The translations under genes and the position numbers were made by a program. Below the pieces are notes generated by a model. It ran no database searches. It saw only the letters and a program-made list of their open reading frames with translations, and was not told the DNA's origin. 64,000 nt of DNA from Pseudomonas chlororaphis subsp. aurantiaca (lineage in GTDB: Bacteria > Pseudomonadota > Gammaproteobacteria > Pseudomonadales > Pseudomonadaceae). Below are positions 1 to 8,070 of this stretch, piece by piece. Every line of letters begins with the position of its first letter. Positions within the stretch are counted from its first letter, which is position 1. The stretch covers positions 4,712,001-4,776,000 of the forward strand of contig NZ_CP059162.1 in NCBI RefSeq assembly GCF_013466605.1, given 5' to 3'.

Positions 1-1189
1 CGCCTTCGATCACCGCGTGCTCTTCTTCGGTGGCGTGGTAATGCGGCATCGCGCCATTGGCGTTGAACGCGGCGATGGTGTTGAAACTCAGGGACACGTA
101 ACCGGGACGACGAGCCCGGGCCGCAGTCAGGTGCTCATCGATGGTCAGTTCGGTGATGCGCTCACGGCCCCAGGCCGACTCCAGCCAGGCGAAGAATTCG
201 CAGAGCGCGGCGCCATCCTGCTCCATGGCGTGACGGATATGCTCGGCATCGGCCAGGCTTTTCTGGGACTTGGCCAACGTCGTCGGGTTCAGGCCTTCCA
301 GCAGCTTCACGACACTCCCGAGGTTGTCCAGTAAACCGGCGGTAACCCGCGCCGGATCCACCAGCAGGCTGGCGCCGTTGGGGATCGCACTGAGGGCCGC
401 GGCCACTTCGCTGTAGTCACGCAGGCTGATGCCGTCCTGCTCCAGCACGGCACGCAAGGCGTCATCGACTTTGCTCAGCGCCACGAACAGCGTCGCCTGC
501 TGCTGGCTGATCAGGGCGAAGGAGACGAATACCGGGTTGAACGAGACGTCACCGCCGCGCAGGTTGAACAACCAGGCGATGTCATCGAGGGTGGCGATGA
601 AATGCCAATCCGCGCCTCGCTCTTTCAGGGTTTCGCGCAACTTGCCGAGCTTCTCGACCCGGCTGACCGTGGCCTGGGGCGGCAAATGCTGATAGATCGG
701 CTGATCCGGCAGGCTCGGGCGGTCGCTCCAGACTTTGTTCAGCAGATCGATATCGGTGCGCAGGCGAGCGCCACGTTCCTGCAACTTGTTGCCCAGGGTA
801 CGCGCCGAGGCCAGCGCCATCACCGCGCCGTCGACTGCGACCACGCCCCCTTCCGGGGTCTGCTCGGCCAGCCAGTCCAGCGGACCGGGCTGGCCCGGCA
901 ACAGTTTGACCAACTCGATGCCGCTGCCCTTGAGCTCCTTGGTCGCCTGCTCCCAATAACGGCTATCGGCCCAGACCCCGGCGAAATCAGCCGTCACGAT
1001 CAAGGTGCCGACTGAACCGTGAAAACCCGACAGCCATTGCCGGCCTTGCCAGTAACCGGGCAGGTACTCCGACAGGTGCGGGTCGGCCGACGGCACCAGC
1101 AGGGCATGAATGCCCTCGCGGCTCATCAGCTCACGGGTGCGCGCCAGGCGCTGGGGGACCACTCCATTGGTCAAGGGCTGCGTACTCAT
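1..1189 (-). CDS. Xaa-Pro aminopeptidase (M24B family), 3' end missing
   Basis: The minus-strand frame runs open from an ATG at 1189 to the left edge, so only the N-terminal part (about 396 residues) is present. It starts MSTQPLTNGVVPQRLARTR and contains the aminopeptidase-P/creatinase N-terminal features: a HALLVPSADPHLSEYLPGYW stretch near residue 28, then GSVGTLIVT and GVWADSRYW. The metal-binding pita-bread domain would lie mostly beyond the edge. This family cleaves an N-terminal residue next to proline in the cytoplasm. An AGGAGA ribosome site stands 5 bases before the ATG, which supports this start. The gene lies 55 bases downstream of the cysteine desulfurase on the same strand, so co-transcription is possible. 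Family assignment is by recognition of the N-terminal domain only. Confidence 0.88.
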   Translation of the reverse strand, partial: MSTQPLTNGVVPQRLARTRELMSREGIHALLVPSADPHLSEYLPGYWQGRQWLSGFHGSVGTLIVTADFAGVWADSRYWEQATKELKGSGIELVKLLPGQPGPLDWLAEQTPEGGVVAVDGAVMALASARTLGNKLQERGARLRTDIDLLNKVWSDRPSLPDQPIYQHLPPQATVSRVEKLGKLRETLKERGADWHFIATLDDIAWLFNLRGGDVSFNPVFVSFALISQQQATLFVALSKVDDALRAVLEQDGISLRDYSEVAAALSAIPNGASLLVDPARVTAGLLDNLGSVVKLLEGLNPTTLAKSQKSLADAEHIRHAMEQDGAALCEFFAWLESAWGRERITELTIDEHLTAARARRPGYVSLSFNTIAAFNANGAMPHYHATEEEHAVIEG

Positions 1190-1244
1190 TGTGTCTCCTG
1201 CTACCAGGTGAATCATTGTTATTGGATACCGAGGGCATAAGCCC

Positions 1245-2414
1245 TCAGGGTTGGGCAACCGCCCAGAACGCCGGTGCACTGGCGGATGAAGCCTTGATCA
1301 GCTGGACGGCTTGATCGATGTCCTGCTCGGTGGTGAAGCGGCCCAGGCTCAGGCGGATGGTCCGCCCCGCCGCCCGGGCGTCGAGCCCCAGCGCCAGCAA
1401 CACATGGGACGGCGCATTACACGCCGAGTTGCAGGCCGAGGTCGCGGAAAACGCGATGGAGGCACTCAGGGCCGCCGGGTTGAACTCCCCTTCACCGAAG
1501 GTGAGGCTCAAGGTATGAGGAATGCGTTGGGCTGGGCTGCCGTTCAGGCGCAGCCCCGGCACGTCGGCCAGTTGTTCGAGCAGGCGCTCGCGCAGCCGAG
1601 CGATGGTCGCCGCTTCCTCATCAAAATGTTCGGCGGCCAGGGCAAAGGCGGCGCCCATGGCGGCAATCTGATGGGTCGCGAGCGTCCCGGAGCGCAAGCC
1701 GCCTTCATGGCCGCCGCCGTGGATCTGCGCCTGCAAGCGCTGCTGCGCGCGAGGGCCGACGTACAGCGCACCGATGCCCTTGGGGCCGTAAATCTTGTGG
1801 GCGGAAAAGGACATCAGGTCCACCGGCCACTGCGCCAGGTCGATCGCCACCTTGCCCGCGCCCTGGGCCGCATCGACATGCAGCAGCGCACCGCGCTCGC
1901 GGACCACGCGGCCAATGCCTGGAATGTCATTGACCGTACCCAGCTCGTTGTTGACCAGCATCAGCGACACCAGGAAGGTGTCGTCGCGCAGGGCTTCGCT
2001 GACCGCCTCGGGGGTGATCAGCCCGTCGCGGTCCGGTACCAGGTAAGTCACTGCCACGCCGGCAGCCTGCAGCTGGCTGGCGGTATCGAGAATGGCCTTG
2101 TGTTCGATCTGGCTGGTGATGATGTGCCCGCCGGATACGCCCCGGGCCTGAGCCACGCCCTTGAGCGCCAGGTTGTTGGATTCGGTGGCGCCGGAGGTCC
2201 AGACGATCTGCTCGGGCGCCGCGCCCACCAGTTGGGCGACCTGCTGCCGCGCCAGCTCGACGCTGCGCCGGGCCTGTTGGCCGAAGGCGTGGGAACTGGA
2301 CGCCGGATTGCCGAAGTTACCGTTGAACCCCAGGCATTCCAGCATCACCTGAATGACTCGCTCATCCACCGGCGTGGTGGCGGCGTAGTCGAAATAGAGA
2401 GGACGTTTATTCAT
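1245..2414 (-). CDS. Cysteine desulfurase (NifS/IscS-like, class V aminotransferase fold)
   Basis: The 389-residue protein begins MNKRPLYFDYAATTPVDE, the classic start of PLP-dependent cysteine desulfurases, which remove sulfur from L-cysteine for Fe-S cluster or thio-cofactor synthesis. Visible motifs are TSGATESNNLALKG (PLP contact), the PLP lysine in SAHKIYGPKGIGALYVG, and a C-terminal RLSLGRFTTEQDID tail. The catalytic loop reads SATSACNSACNAPSHVLLAL, with a cysteine aligned to the IscS active-site cysteine. A reading frame extends upstream to 2516, but the extra 34 residues do not look like family sequence, so the ATG at 2414 is preferred even though its ribosome site is weak. It is not next to iscR, iscU or hscAB, so it is a stand-alone paralogue and I do not call it iscS. 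Confidence 0.88.
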   Translation of the reverse strand: MNKRPLYFDYAATTPVDERVIQVMLECLGFNGNFGNPASSSHAFGQQARRSVELARQQVAQLVGAAPEQIVWTSGATESNNLALKGVAQARGVSGGHIITSQIEHKAILDTASQLQAAGVAVTYLVPDRDGLITPEAVSEALRDDTFLVSLMLVNNELGTVNDIPGIGRVVRERGALLHVDAAQGAGKVAIDLAQWPVDLMSFSAHKIYGPKGIGALYVGPRAQQRLQAQIHGGGHEGGLRSGTLATHQIAAMGAAFALAAEHFDEEAATIARLRERLLEQLADVPGLRLNGSPAQRIPHTLSLTFGEGEFNPAALSASIAFSATSACNSACNAPSHVLLALGLDARAAGRTIRLSLGRFTTEQDIDQAVQLIKASSASAPAFWAVAQP

Positions 2415-2735
2415 CGCAAAAATACCCGCAGAGCCTGTTCCAGGATCAAGGTTCGCTCGGTGCCGAACGCTGATACGCGCCTTTTCGGCAACGCAAAAAC
2501 GGCAGACCGTCAGCAATACCCGATCGGATGCAGTTAAAGAAGGACAACTTCATTTAAAAGTGCGTAGGAACGCTCCCGAGGGGCAGCTTAACAGGCTCCG
2601 GGAGCCGGGTTAAGCGAGGTTCGGCCAAGGGGCCGAAGAACACGGCGGAAGGCGGGGAAAATCATCACAGGGTTTTGCCGACTGTCACCGACAGTCCGTC
2701 AGCCTCTGCGAGCAAGGCCGCGGAAGATCGACAAA
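2415..2735. other. Intergenic region with one palindrome
   Basis: No convincing gene is present. The one structure I see is an imperfect hairpin at 2588-2613: TTAAC/GGTTAA arms around GGCTCCGGGAGCC. No T-run follows it on either strand, so I do not call it a terminator. It lies between the end of the lipoprotein gene and the start of the desulfurase gene, both on the minus strand. Confidence 0.4.
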
Positions 2736-3002
2736 TCAGCTGGCACGGCCATGCAGGGTCACGCTGTGTTCGGCGTTCATTTCGCCCTGCTGGTCGAAAC
2801 CGAAGGTCCGTTGCGGGGCAAGCAGCTCGGCCTTCTTCTGCTGGTATTCGTCAAAGGACAGCCCGCGCCGGTTCAGGGCTTCCAGCGCCAGTTCGCGAGT
2901 TTCCTCGGCGGTATAAGGACGAGATTCCGGGCCCGGCTGGCTGGCACAACCGGCCAGGACCGAGGTGACGACAAGCAGGGAAAAGACGAGCGAACGGTTC
3001 AT
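2736..3002 (-). CDS. Small outer-membrane-type lipoprotein of unknown function
   Basis: An 88-residue protein that begins MNRSLVFSLLVVTSVLAGC: a short basic start, a hydrophobic stretch and a lipobox LAGC with the acylated cysteine at residue 19. The mature part is small and charged (SRPYTAEETRELALEAL, then FDEYQQKKAELL). The DEYQxKKAELL segment resembles the short SHOCT-like tails of other small lipoproteins. An AGGAGCC ribosome site precedes the ATG at 3002. An upstream in-frame start at 3035 would put 11 residues before the signal peptide and is rejected. Residue 20 is Ala, not Asp, so outer-membrane sorting by the Lol +2 rule is expected. Function is not known to me. Confidence 0.75.
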   Translation of the reverse strand: MNRSLVFSLLVVTSVLAGCASQPGPESRPYTAEETRELALEALNRRGLSFDEYQQKKAELLAPQRTFGFDQQGEMNAEHSVTLHGRAS

Positions 3003-3215
3003 GGCAAAGGCTCCTGGATCTGGGCTGCGAGGCAATGGACACAGGCTACCGTCGCCCTTCCCGGGGCAGAAATCATCACGCTCGATAGTGGCTATCGATT
3101 CCCCTATCGCAGCCCATAGCGCCCTCTCTTATCTCTAAAAGACCTATAAATATTGAAATAAAATATTTTTTAGGAATATCAGTAAACCTTTATAACAGGC
3201 CCATCGCGCCGCCTG

Positions 3216-3298
3216 CTGTTGCCTCGGCAACTGTTCGCCAGGCAACAGCCAATCAACAAAACAGTGTCTCCCCAACAACAGCCTGATCCTGCAACAGC
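3216..3298. promoter_or_regulatory. Cluster of CTGTTGC/GCAACAG repeats, candidate SfnR enhancer
   Basis: Copies of CTGTTGCC or its complement GGCAACAG occur at 3216-3223, 3226-3233 (GGCAACTG) and 3241-3248. Looser copies (AACAACAG, TGCAACAG) follow near 3274 and 3290. The first two form the palindrome GTTGCCTCGGCAAC at 3218-3231. The cluster ends about 35 bases before the -24 element of the sigma-54 promoter at 3333, and its strongest sites are 85-115 bases upstream. That is the usual position for an enhancer-binding protein. The operon encodes such a protein, SfnR, so binding by SfnR is inferred from position and was not observed. Confidence 0.5.
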
Positions 3299-3332
3299 GC
3301 CACAAGCCCCTCCACTCAAGGCTTTGCCCCGC

Positions 3333-3348
3333 TGGTACAGCTCTTGCT
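3333..3348 (+). promoter_or_regulatory. Sigma-54 (RpoN) -24/-12 promoter for msuEDC-sfnR
   Basis: TGGTACAGCTCTTGCT matches the RpoN consensus TGGCAC-N5-TTGCW. The invariant GG (3334-3335) and GC (3346-3347) are exactly 12 bases apart. Transcription would start near 3359, about 45 bases before the msuE ATG. The match fits the sigma-54 activator SfnR encoded at the end of the same operon. Confidence 0.8.
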
Positions 3349-3403
3349 CAAGCCCTGGGACTACTCACTGCTCGTTGAGCCCTGTTCAACAAAGGAACTG
3401 ATC

Positions 3404-3967
3404 ATGTCGCGTCCATTAAAAGTCGTTGCCCTGTCCGGTGGAACCTGGCGCCCCTCGCGCACCCTGGTGCTGACCCAGGCGCTGCTCGCCGAACTGGCGG
3501 GGCAATTGCCGATCGAGAGCAAACTCATCGAACTGGGCGACATCGCCCGCCCATTGGGCGCGGCCCTGTCCCGCCAGGAACTGGCGGCGGAAGTCGAAGC
3601 CGAGTTGCAGGCCATCGAAAGCGCCGACCTGCTGATCGTCGCAGCGCCCGTGTATCGCGGCTCCTACCCGGGACTGCTCAAGCATCTGTTCGACCTGATC
3701 GACTTCAACGCCCTGATCAATACCCCCGTGCTGCTCGCCGCCACCGGTGGCAGCGAGCGTCATGCCCTGGTGCTGGATCACCAGTTGCGGCCGCTGTTCA
3801 GTTTCTTCCAGGCCCTGACCCTGCCGATTGGCGTCTATGCCACCGAGGCCGACTTCGCCAACTACCAGATAACCAGCGAGCCCTTGAAGGTCCGCATTCG
3901 CCTTGCGGCAGAACGCGCCGCGCCCCTATTCGGCGTGCATCCGAAAAATCTGCTGAAAATCGCTTAA
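3404..3967 (+). CDS. msuE: NADH-dependent FMN reductase MsuE
   Basis: A 187-residue flavodoxin-like reductase that supplies FMNH2 to the two monooxygenases encoded next to it. The N-terminus MSRPLKVVALSGGTWRPSRT carries the flavin-phosphate loop (ALSGGTWRPSRT), followed later by the VAAPVYRGSYPGLLKHLFDL segment typical of SsuE/MsuE reductases. The ATG at 3404 follows an AAAGGA ribosome site. A longer in-frame start at 3344 adds 20 non-homologous residues and lies before the predicted transcription start, so it is rejected. It is the first gene of the msuE-msuD-msuC-sfnR operon, 9 bases before msuD. Order and neighbours separate it from a taurine/ssu locus. Confidence 0.92.
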   Translation: MSRPLKVVALSGGTWRPSRTLVLTQALLAELAGQLPIESKLIELGDIARPLGAALSRQELAAEVEAELQAIESADLLIVAAPVYRGSYPGLLKHLFDLIDFNALINTPVLLAATGGSERHALVLDHQLRPLFSFFQALTLPIGVYATEADFANYQITSEPLKVRIRLAAERAAPLFGVHPKNLLKIA

Positions 3968-3976
3968 GGACCTGTC

Positions 3977-5125
3977 ATGGACGTTTTCTGGTTTCTTCCG
4001 ACTCACGGCGACGGCCATTACCTGGGCACCACCCAGGGCGCGCGTCCGGTCACCCTCAACTACCTCAAGCAAGTGGCCCAGGCCGCGGACAGCCTGGGTT
4101 ATCACGGCGTACTGATCCCCACCGGCCGCTCGTGCGAAGACTCCTGGGTGATCGCCTCGGCGCTGGTGCCCCTGACCGAACGCCTGCGCTACCTGGTGGC
4201 GATCCGTCCGGGGATCATCTCGCCGACCGTCTCGGCGCGCATGGCCGCGACCCTCGACCGGCTATCCAACGGTCGCCTGCTGATCAATGTGGTGACCGGC
4301 GGCGACCCCGACGAGAACCGTGGCGACGGCAGTTTCCTCAGCCACAGCGAGCGTTATGAAGTCACCGACGAATTCCTGAGGATCTGGCGCCGCGTGCTGC
4401 AAGGCGAAGCCGTGGACTTCGAAGGCAAGCATCTGCATGTACAGAACGCCAAGGCCCTGTACCCGCCGGTGCAGAAGCCCTATCCGCCGCTGTATTTCGG
4501 CGGTTCCTCGGACGCCGCCCATGACCTCGCCGCCGAACAGGTGGATGTCTACCTGACCTGGGGCGAACCACCGGCCGCCGTCGCCGCGAAACTCGCCGAT
4601 GTGCGTGAGCGGGCCGCCCGCCATGGCCGCACGGTGAAGTTCGGCATCCGCCTGCATGTGATCGTGCGCGAAACCGCGGAAGAGGCCTGGAAAGCCGCGG
4701 ACAAGTTGATCGAACACATCAGCGACGAGACCATCGCCGCCGCGCAGCAATCCTTCTCGCGTTTCGACTCCGAGGGCCAGCGGCGCATGGCCGCCCTGCA
4801 TGACGGGCGGCGCGACAACCTGGAAATCGCCCCCAACCTCTGGGCCGGCGTCGGCCTGGTGCGTGGCGGCGCCGGCACCGCGCTGGTGGGCAACCCCGAG
4901 CAGGTCGCGGCGCGGATCAAGGAATACACGGATCTGGGGATCGAGAGCTTCATTTTCTCCGGCTACCCGCACCTGGAAGAAGCCTATCGCTTTGCCGAAC
5001 TGGTGTTCCCGCTGCTGCCGGAACCCTATGCCAGCTTGGCCGGACGTGGCGTGACCAACCTCACCGGGCCGTTCGGCGAAATGATCGCCAATGACGTGTT
5101 GCCGGCGAAGGTAGCTGGAGGCTGA
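3977..5125 (+). CDS. msuD: FMNH2-dependent methanesulfonate/alkanesulfonate monooxygenase
   Basis: The 382-residue protein belongs to the SsuD/bacterial luciferase family, which oxidatively cleaves the C-S bond of sulfonates to release sulfite for growth without sulfate. Family features are the start [37 protein letters not shown], the substrate and flavin loop [15 protein letters not shown] and the C-terminal [20 protein letters not shown]. An AAGGA ribosome site precedes the ATG. SsuD and MsuD cannot be told apart by motif alone. I use msuD because it sits between msuE and the MsuC-type gene in an operon ending in sfnR, the Pseudomonas methanesulfonate arrangement. It works in the cytoplasm with MsuE. 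Confidence 0.88.
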   Translation: MDVFWFLPTHGDGHYLGTTQGARPVTLNYLKQVAQAADSLGYHGVLIPTGRSCEDSWVIASALVPLTERLRYLVAIRPGIISPTVSARMAATLDRLSNGRLLINVVTGGDPDENRGDGSFLSHSERYEVTDEFLRIWRRVLQGEAVDFEGKHLHVQNAKALYPPVQKPYPPLYFGGSSDAAHDLAAEQVDVYLTWGEPPAAVAAKLADVRERAARHGRTVKFGIRLHVIVRETAEEAWKAADKLIEHISDETIAAAQQSFSRFDSEGQRRMAALHDGRRDNLEIAPNLWAGVGLVRGGAGTALVGNPEQVAARIKEYTDLGIESFIFSGYPHLEEAYRFAELVFPLLPEPYASLAGRGVTNLTGPFGEMIANDVLPAKVAGG

Positions 5126-5161
5126 TGGCCGTGGCGGCCTGCTGCCCGGTCACCCGACAGA

Positions 5162-5192
5162 ACGCTACGCGGGCAAGCCCCGCTCCTACAGA
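5162..5192. repeat. Half REP element
   Basis: The sequence ctacgcgggcaagccccgctcctacag is one arm of the common Pseudomonas REP unit (core GCGGGCAAGCCTCGCTCCTACAG). It sits in the 147-base gap between msuD and msuC. No inverted partner is visible, so it is a solitary unit. Confidence 0.7.
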
Positions 5193-5272
5193 AGCCACCT
5201 GCGGCTGCTCGCTCTCCCTGATAGCCCACCGATTTCACGGCCCAACAACCGGCCCCGAACGAGGAACACCGC

Positions 5273-6460
5273 GTGACTGCCAAGCCGCAAAGCGCCCTGT
5301 TGTCCCCCTTGCAGACCGCCCGCCAGCTGGCGGCCGAGTTTGCCCTGACCGCCGTCGAACGCGACGAACGCGGCGGAACCCCGAAAGCCCAGCGCGACGC
5401 CCTGCGCCAGAGCGGCCTGCTGGCCCTGAGCATTCCCACCCAGTACGGCGGCCTGGGCGCCATCTGGAGCGAGACCCTGAACATCGTCCGCGAGTTCGCC
5501 AAGGTCGACAGCTCCATCGCCCACGTCTTCGGCTTCCATCACCTGATGCTGGCCACCGTGCGCCTGTTCGCCCGCCCGGAACAATGGCAACCCTGGTTCG
5601 AACAGACCGCGCGCAAGAACTGGTTCTGGGGCAACGCCCTCAACCCGCTGGACACCCGTACCGTGGTGAAGAACCTTGGCGGCTGGCGCGAGTTCTCCGG
5701 CAAGAAGAGCTTCTGTTCCGGCGCCAGCGATTCGGAAATGCTCATCGCCTCGGCGGTCGACGAAAGCAACGGCGGCAAGCTGCTGATCGCCGCCATCCCC
5801 AGCGGCCGCAGCGGCATCACCCTGCACAACGACTGGAACAACATGGGCCAGCGCCAGACCGACAGCGGCAGCGCCAGCTTCGAGCGGGTGCGGGTCGAGG
5901 AATCGGAGCTGCTGCTGGACCCGGGGCCCTTGAGCACGCCCTTTGCCTGTCTGCGCCCACTGATCGCCCAGCTGACCTTCACCCATATGTTCCTCGGCAT
6001 CGCCGAAGGCGCCTTTGAAGAAGCCCGCCAGTACACCCTCACCGAAACCCGGCCCTGGCATAAGTCCAGCGCCCAAGAGGCCTATCAGGACCCTTACGTG
6101 CTGGGCCATTACGGCGATTTCTGGGTGGCCCTGGAAGGCATGCGCCTGTTGGTGGAGCGCGCCGCGGAGCTGCTGGACAAGGCCTGGGCCAAGGGCCCAA
6201 ACCTGAGCGCCGAAGAACGCGGCCACCTGGCCACGGCCATCGCCACCGCCAAGGTCGCCACCACGCGCCAGGGCCTGGAACTGTGCAGCCGCCTGTTCGA
6301 GGTCACCGGCGCCCGCTCCACCCACGCTTCCCTGCGCCTGGACCGGCATTGGCGCAACCTGCGCACGCAAACCCTGCACGACCCGGTGGATTACAAACTC
6401 CATGAGTTGGGTGACTGGGCCCTGAACCAGTCCCTGCCGACCCCGACTTTCTATTCCTAG
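5273..6460 (+). CDS. msuC: MsuC-type flavin-dependent monooxygenase (acyl-CoA dehydrogenase fold)
   Basis: The 395-residue protein has the acyl-CoA dehydrogenase/DszC fold used by FMNH2-dependent sulfinate and sulfone monooxygenases. In the msu pathway MsuC is reported to oxidise methanesulfinate to methanesulfonate ahead of MsuD. Visible features are SGLLALSIPTQYGGLGAIW, the FGFHHLMLATVRLF helix and C-terminal LCSRLFEVTGARSTHAS, which replaces the catalytic part of true acyl-CoA dehydrogenases. The start is GTG at 5273 behind GAGGAACACC. A frame beginning at 5125 on the same strand is out of phase and is a shadow. It is the third gene of the operon, with a half REP upstream, so expression may be partly uncoupled from msuD. 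Confidence 0.85.
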   Translation: MTAKPQSALLSPLQTARQLAAEFALTAVERDERGGTPKAQRDALRQSGLLALSIPTQYGGLGAIWSETLNIVREFAKVDSSIAHVFGFHHLMLATVRLFARPEQWQPWFEQTARKNWFWGNALNPLDTRTVVKNLGGWREFSGKKSFCSGASDSEMLIASAVDESNGGKLLIAAIPSGRSGITLHNDWNNMGQRQTDSGSASFERVRVEESELLLDPGPLSTPFACLRPLIAQLTFTHMFLGIAEGAFEEARQYTLTETRPWHKSSAQEAYQDPYVLGHYGDFWVALEGMRLLVERAAELLDKAWAKGPNLSAEERGHLATAIATAKVATTRQGLELCSRLFEVTGARSTHASLRLDRHWRNLRTQTLHDPVDYKLHELGDWALNQSLPTPTFYS

Positions 6461-6483
6461 CCTTCTGTTCCCGGAGCTTGTCC

Positions 6484-7590
6484 ATGCAGCTTTTGACCTT
6501 ACCGCCCTCGCCTGCCCTGGCCACCTCGATCCGGGCCACCGCCCAGGTATTCGAAGACCCGAAATCCCAGGCCTTGCTGGCGCATCTGCAGCAGGTCGCG
6601 CCGAGCGAAGCCAGTGTGCTGATCATCGGCGAGACCGGTACCGGCAAGGAGCTGGTGGCTCGCCATATCCACAACCTCAGCGCCCGGCGCAACCGGCCGT
6701 TCGTGGCGGTGAACTGCGGCGCGTTCTCCGAGTCGCTGGTGGAGGCCGAGCTGTTCGGCCATGAAAAAGGCGCCTTCACCGGGGCCCTGAGCGCCAAGGC
6801 CGGCTGGTTCGAAGAAGCCAATGGAGGGACCCTTTTCCTCGACGAGATCGGCGACCTGCCGATGGCGATCCAGGTGAAGTTGCTGCGGGTGCTGCAGGAG
6901 CGCGAGGTGGTGCGCCTGGGTTCGCGCAAAAGCATTCCCATCGATGTGCGGGTGCTGGCGGCGACCAACGTGCAACTGGAGAAAGCCATCAACGCCAGGC
7001 ATTTCCGCGAGGACCTGTACTACCGCCTCGACGTGGTCAGCCTGGAACTGAGCCCGCTGCGCGAACGTCCCGGCGACATCCTGCCGCTGACCCGGCATTT
7101 CATCGAAGCCTACAGCCAGCGCCTGGGCTACGGCGCCGTGACCATCAGCAGCGAGGCCGAGCACAAGCTGCGCAGCTACAGCTGGCCGGGCAATATCCGC
7201 GAACTGGAAAACGTCATCCACCACACCCTGCTGATCTGCCGCGACGGCGTGATCGAGCGCGACGACCTGCGCCTGTCGAACATGCGCATCGAGCGCCAGG
7301 ACGACAGCCACCACAGCCACGACGACTCAGCCGAAGCCCTGCTTGAGCGGGCCTTTCACAAGCTTTTCGAGGAACAGGCCGGCGCCCTGCATGAAAAGGT
7401 CGAGGATACGCTGCTGCGCGCGGCCTACCGTTTCAGCCACTACAACCAGGTGCACACCGCCAACCTGCTGGGCCTGAGCCGTAACGTCACCCGCACCCGG
7501 CTGATCAAGATCGGCGAACTGGCGGTGAACAAGCGCCGTCCGCCGGAAAAACCCGGCCAGCACGAACGCACCCTGCAACTGTCGATCTAG
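6484..7590 (+). CDS. sfnR: Sigma-54-dependent transcriptional activator SfnR
   Basis: A 368-residue enhancer-binding protein with no N-terminal receiver domain. It goes almost directly into the AAA+ domain: Walker A GETGTGKELVARH, the sigma-54 contact loop GAFTGA (in HEKGAFTGALSAK), Walker B GGTLFLDEIGDLP, the RLDVVSLELSPLRERPGDI segment and SWPGNIRELENVI. A helix-turn-helix lies at the C-terminus (HTANLLGLSRNVTRTRLIKI). SfnR activates genes for dimethyl sulfone and methanesulfonate use under sulfate limitation. A GGAG site lies just before the ATG at 6484; a TTG at 6478 is less likely. Lacking a receiver, it is probably controlled by its own transcription level. It likely acts on the promoter at 3333 and so regulates its own operon. 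Confidence 0.9.
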   Translation: MQLLTLPPSPALATSIRATAQVFEDPKSQALLAHLQQVAPSEASVLIIGETGTGKELVARHIHNLSARRNRPFVAVNCGAFSESLVEAELFGHEKGAFTGALSAKAGWFEEANGGTLFLDEIGDLPMAIQVKLLRVLQEREVVRLGSRKSIPIDVRVLAATNVQLEKAINARHFREDLYYRLDVVSLELSPLRERPGDILPLTRHFIEAYSQRLGYGAVTISSEAEHKLRSYSWPGNIRELENVIHHTLLICRDGVIERDDLRLSNMRIERQDDSHHSHDDSAEALLERAFHKLFEEQAGALHEKVEDTLLRAAYRFSHYNQVHTANLLGLSRNVTRTRLIKIGELAVNKRRPPEKPGQHERTLQLSI

Positions 7591-7952
7591 CTGGCCAAAC
7601 GGCAATGCAGCGCGTTGTCCGGGCTGCGCTCGATGCTGCGCACCACCTGGAACGAGCCGAAGGTCACGGTCTTGGCCTGATAGGCGCGCATCAGTTGCCA
7701 GAAGTCCTGTTCGCCCTTCTCGAAACTCTGGAAGGCCGCCTCGCCGGCTTCCCGGGTTTGCCATTGCAGGTAGTTGAGCACCCGCCGGCCGTCCTCGCTG
7801 GCCTGCACGCTGCCACTCAGGAACCCCGGGTAACCCTGGGCCAGGCGCTCGGTCTGCTCGGACAGCGCCGACACCAGGGCGGATTGTTGATGGGGTTCGA
7901 TTTCGAATTCGATCAATTGCGTAAAGCTGCGGTTTTGCGCAAACGCGTGCAT
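7587..7952 (-). CDS. Antibiotic-biosynthesis-monooxygenase (ABM) domain protein, SoxR target
   Basis: A 121-residue ferredoxin-like ABM-domain protein. It has the typical first strand FTQLIEFEIEPHQQSALVSA, then GYPGFLSGSVQASEDGRRVL and NYLQWQTREAGEAAF. Proteins of this type act on quinones or small aromatic metabolites, or sense them. It is divergent from soxR with a MerR-type operator in between, the same arrangement as PA2273/PA2274 in P. aeruginosa, where PA2274 is a SoxR-induced monooxygenase. Its stop codon overlaps that of sfnR: the palindrome CTAG at 7587-7590 provides TAG on both strands. The substrate is unknown. Confidence 0.85.
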   Translation of the reverse strand: MHAFAQNRSFTQLIEFEIEPHQQSALVSALSEQTERLAQGYPGFLSGSVQASEDGRRVLNYLQWQTREAGEAAFQSFEKGEQDFWQLMRAYQAKTVTFGSFQVVRSIERSPDNALHCRLAS

Positions 7953-8002
7953 GGCAAGTCCCCACTGACGGATAAACGGAATCTTGTGATTCGAAGGCCT
8001 GC

Positions 8003-8033
8003 AGGGTAAAACCTCCAGTTAAGTAAAGGTCAA
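8003..8033 (-). promoter_or_regulatory. SoxR/MerR-type operator inside a 19-bp-spacer promoter
   Basis: Reading the minus strand, a -35 element TTGACC (8028-8033) is separated from a weak -10 TACCCT (8003-8008) by exactly 19 bases. That overlong spacer is the hallmark of MerR-family-controlled promoters. An imperfect palindrome, ACCTCCAGTTAAGTAAAGGT on the plus strand at 8011-8030, fills the spacer; 14 of its 20 positions are symmetric. The promoter points to the ABM gene, and the soxR ATG lies 38 bases beyond the -35 element. Confidence 0.75.
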
Positions 8034-8070
8034 GCGACTTTTGCTCATTCCCCACCCGCAGGAGCGCTGC

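Noticed and set aside
5125..6018. 297-codon plus-strand frame overlapping msuC
   Set aside because: It is out of phase with msuC, Arg/Pro rich, and msuC itself has clear family motifs and a ribosome site.
8041..8070. Earlier in-frame start for soxR
   Set aside because: It would add ten residues not seen in SoxR proteins; the ATG at 8071 has a GGAG site at proper spacing.
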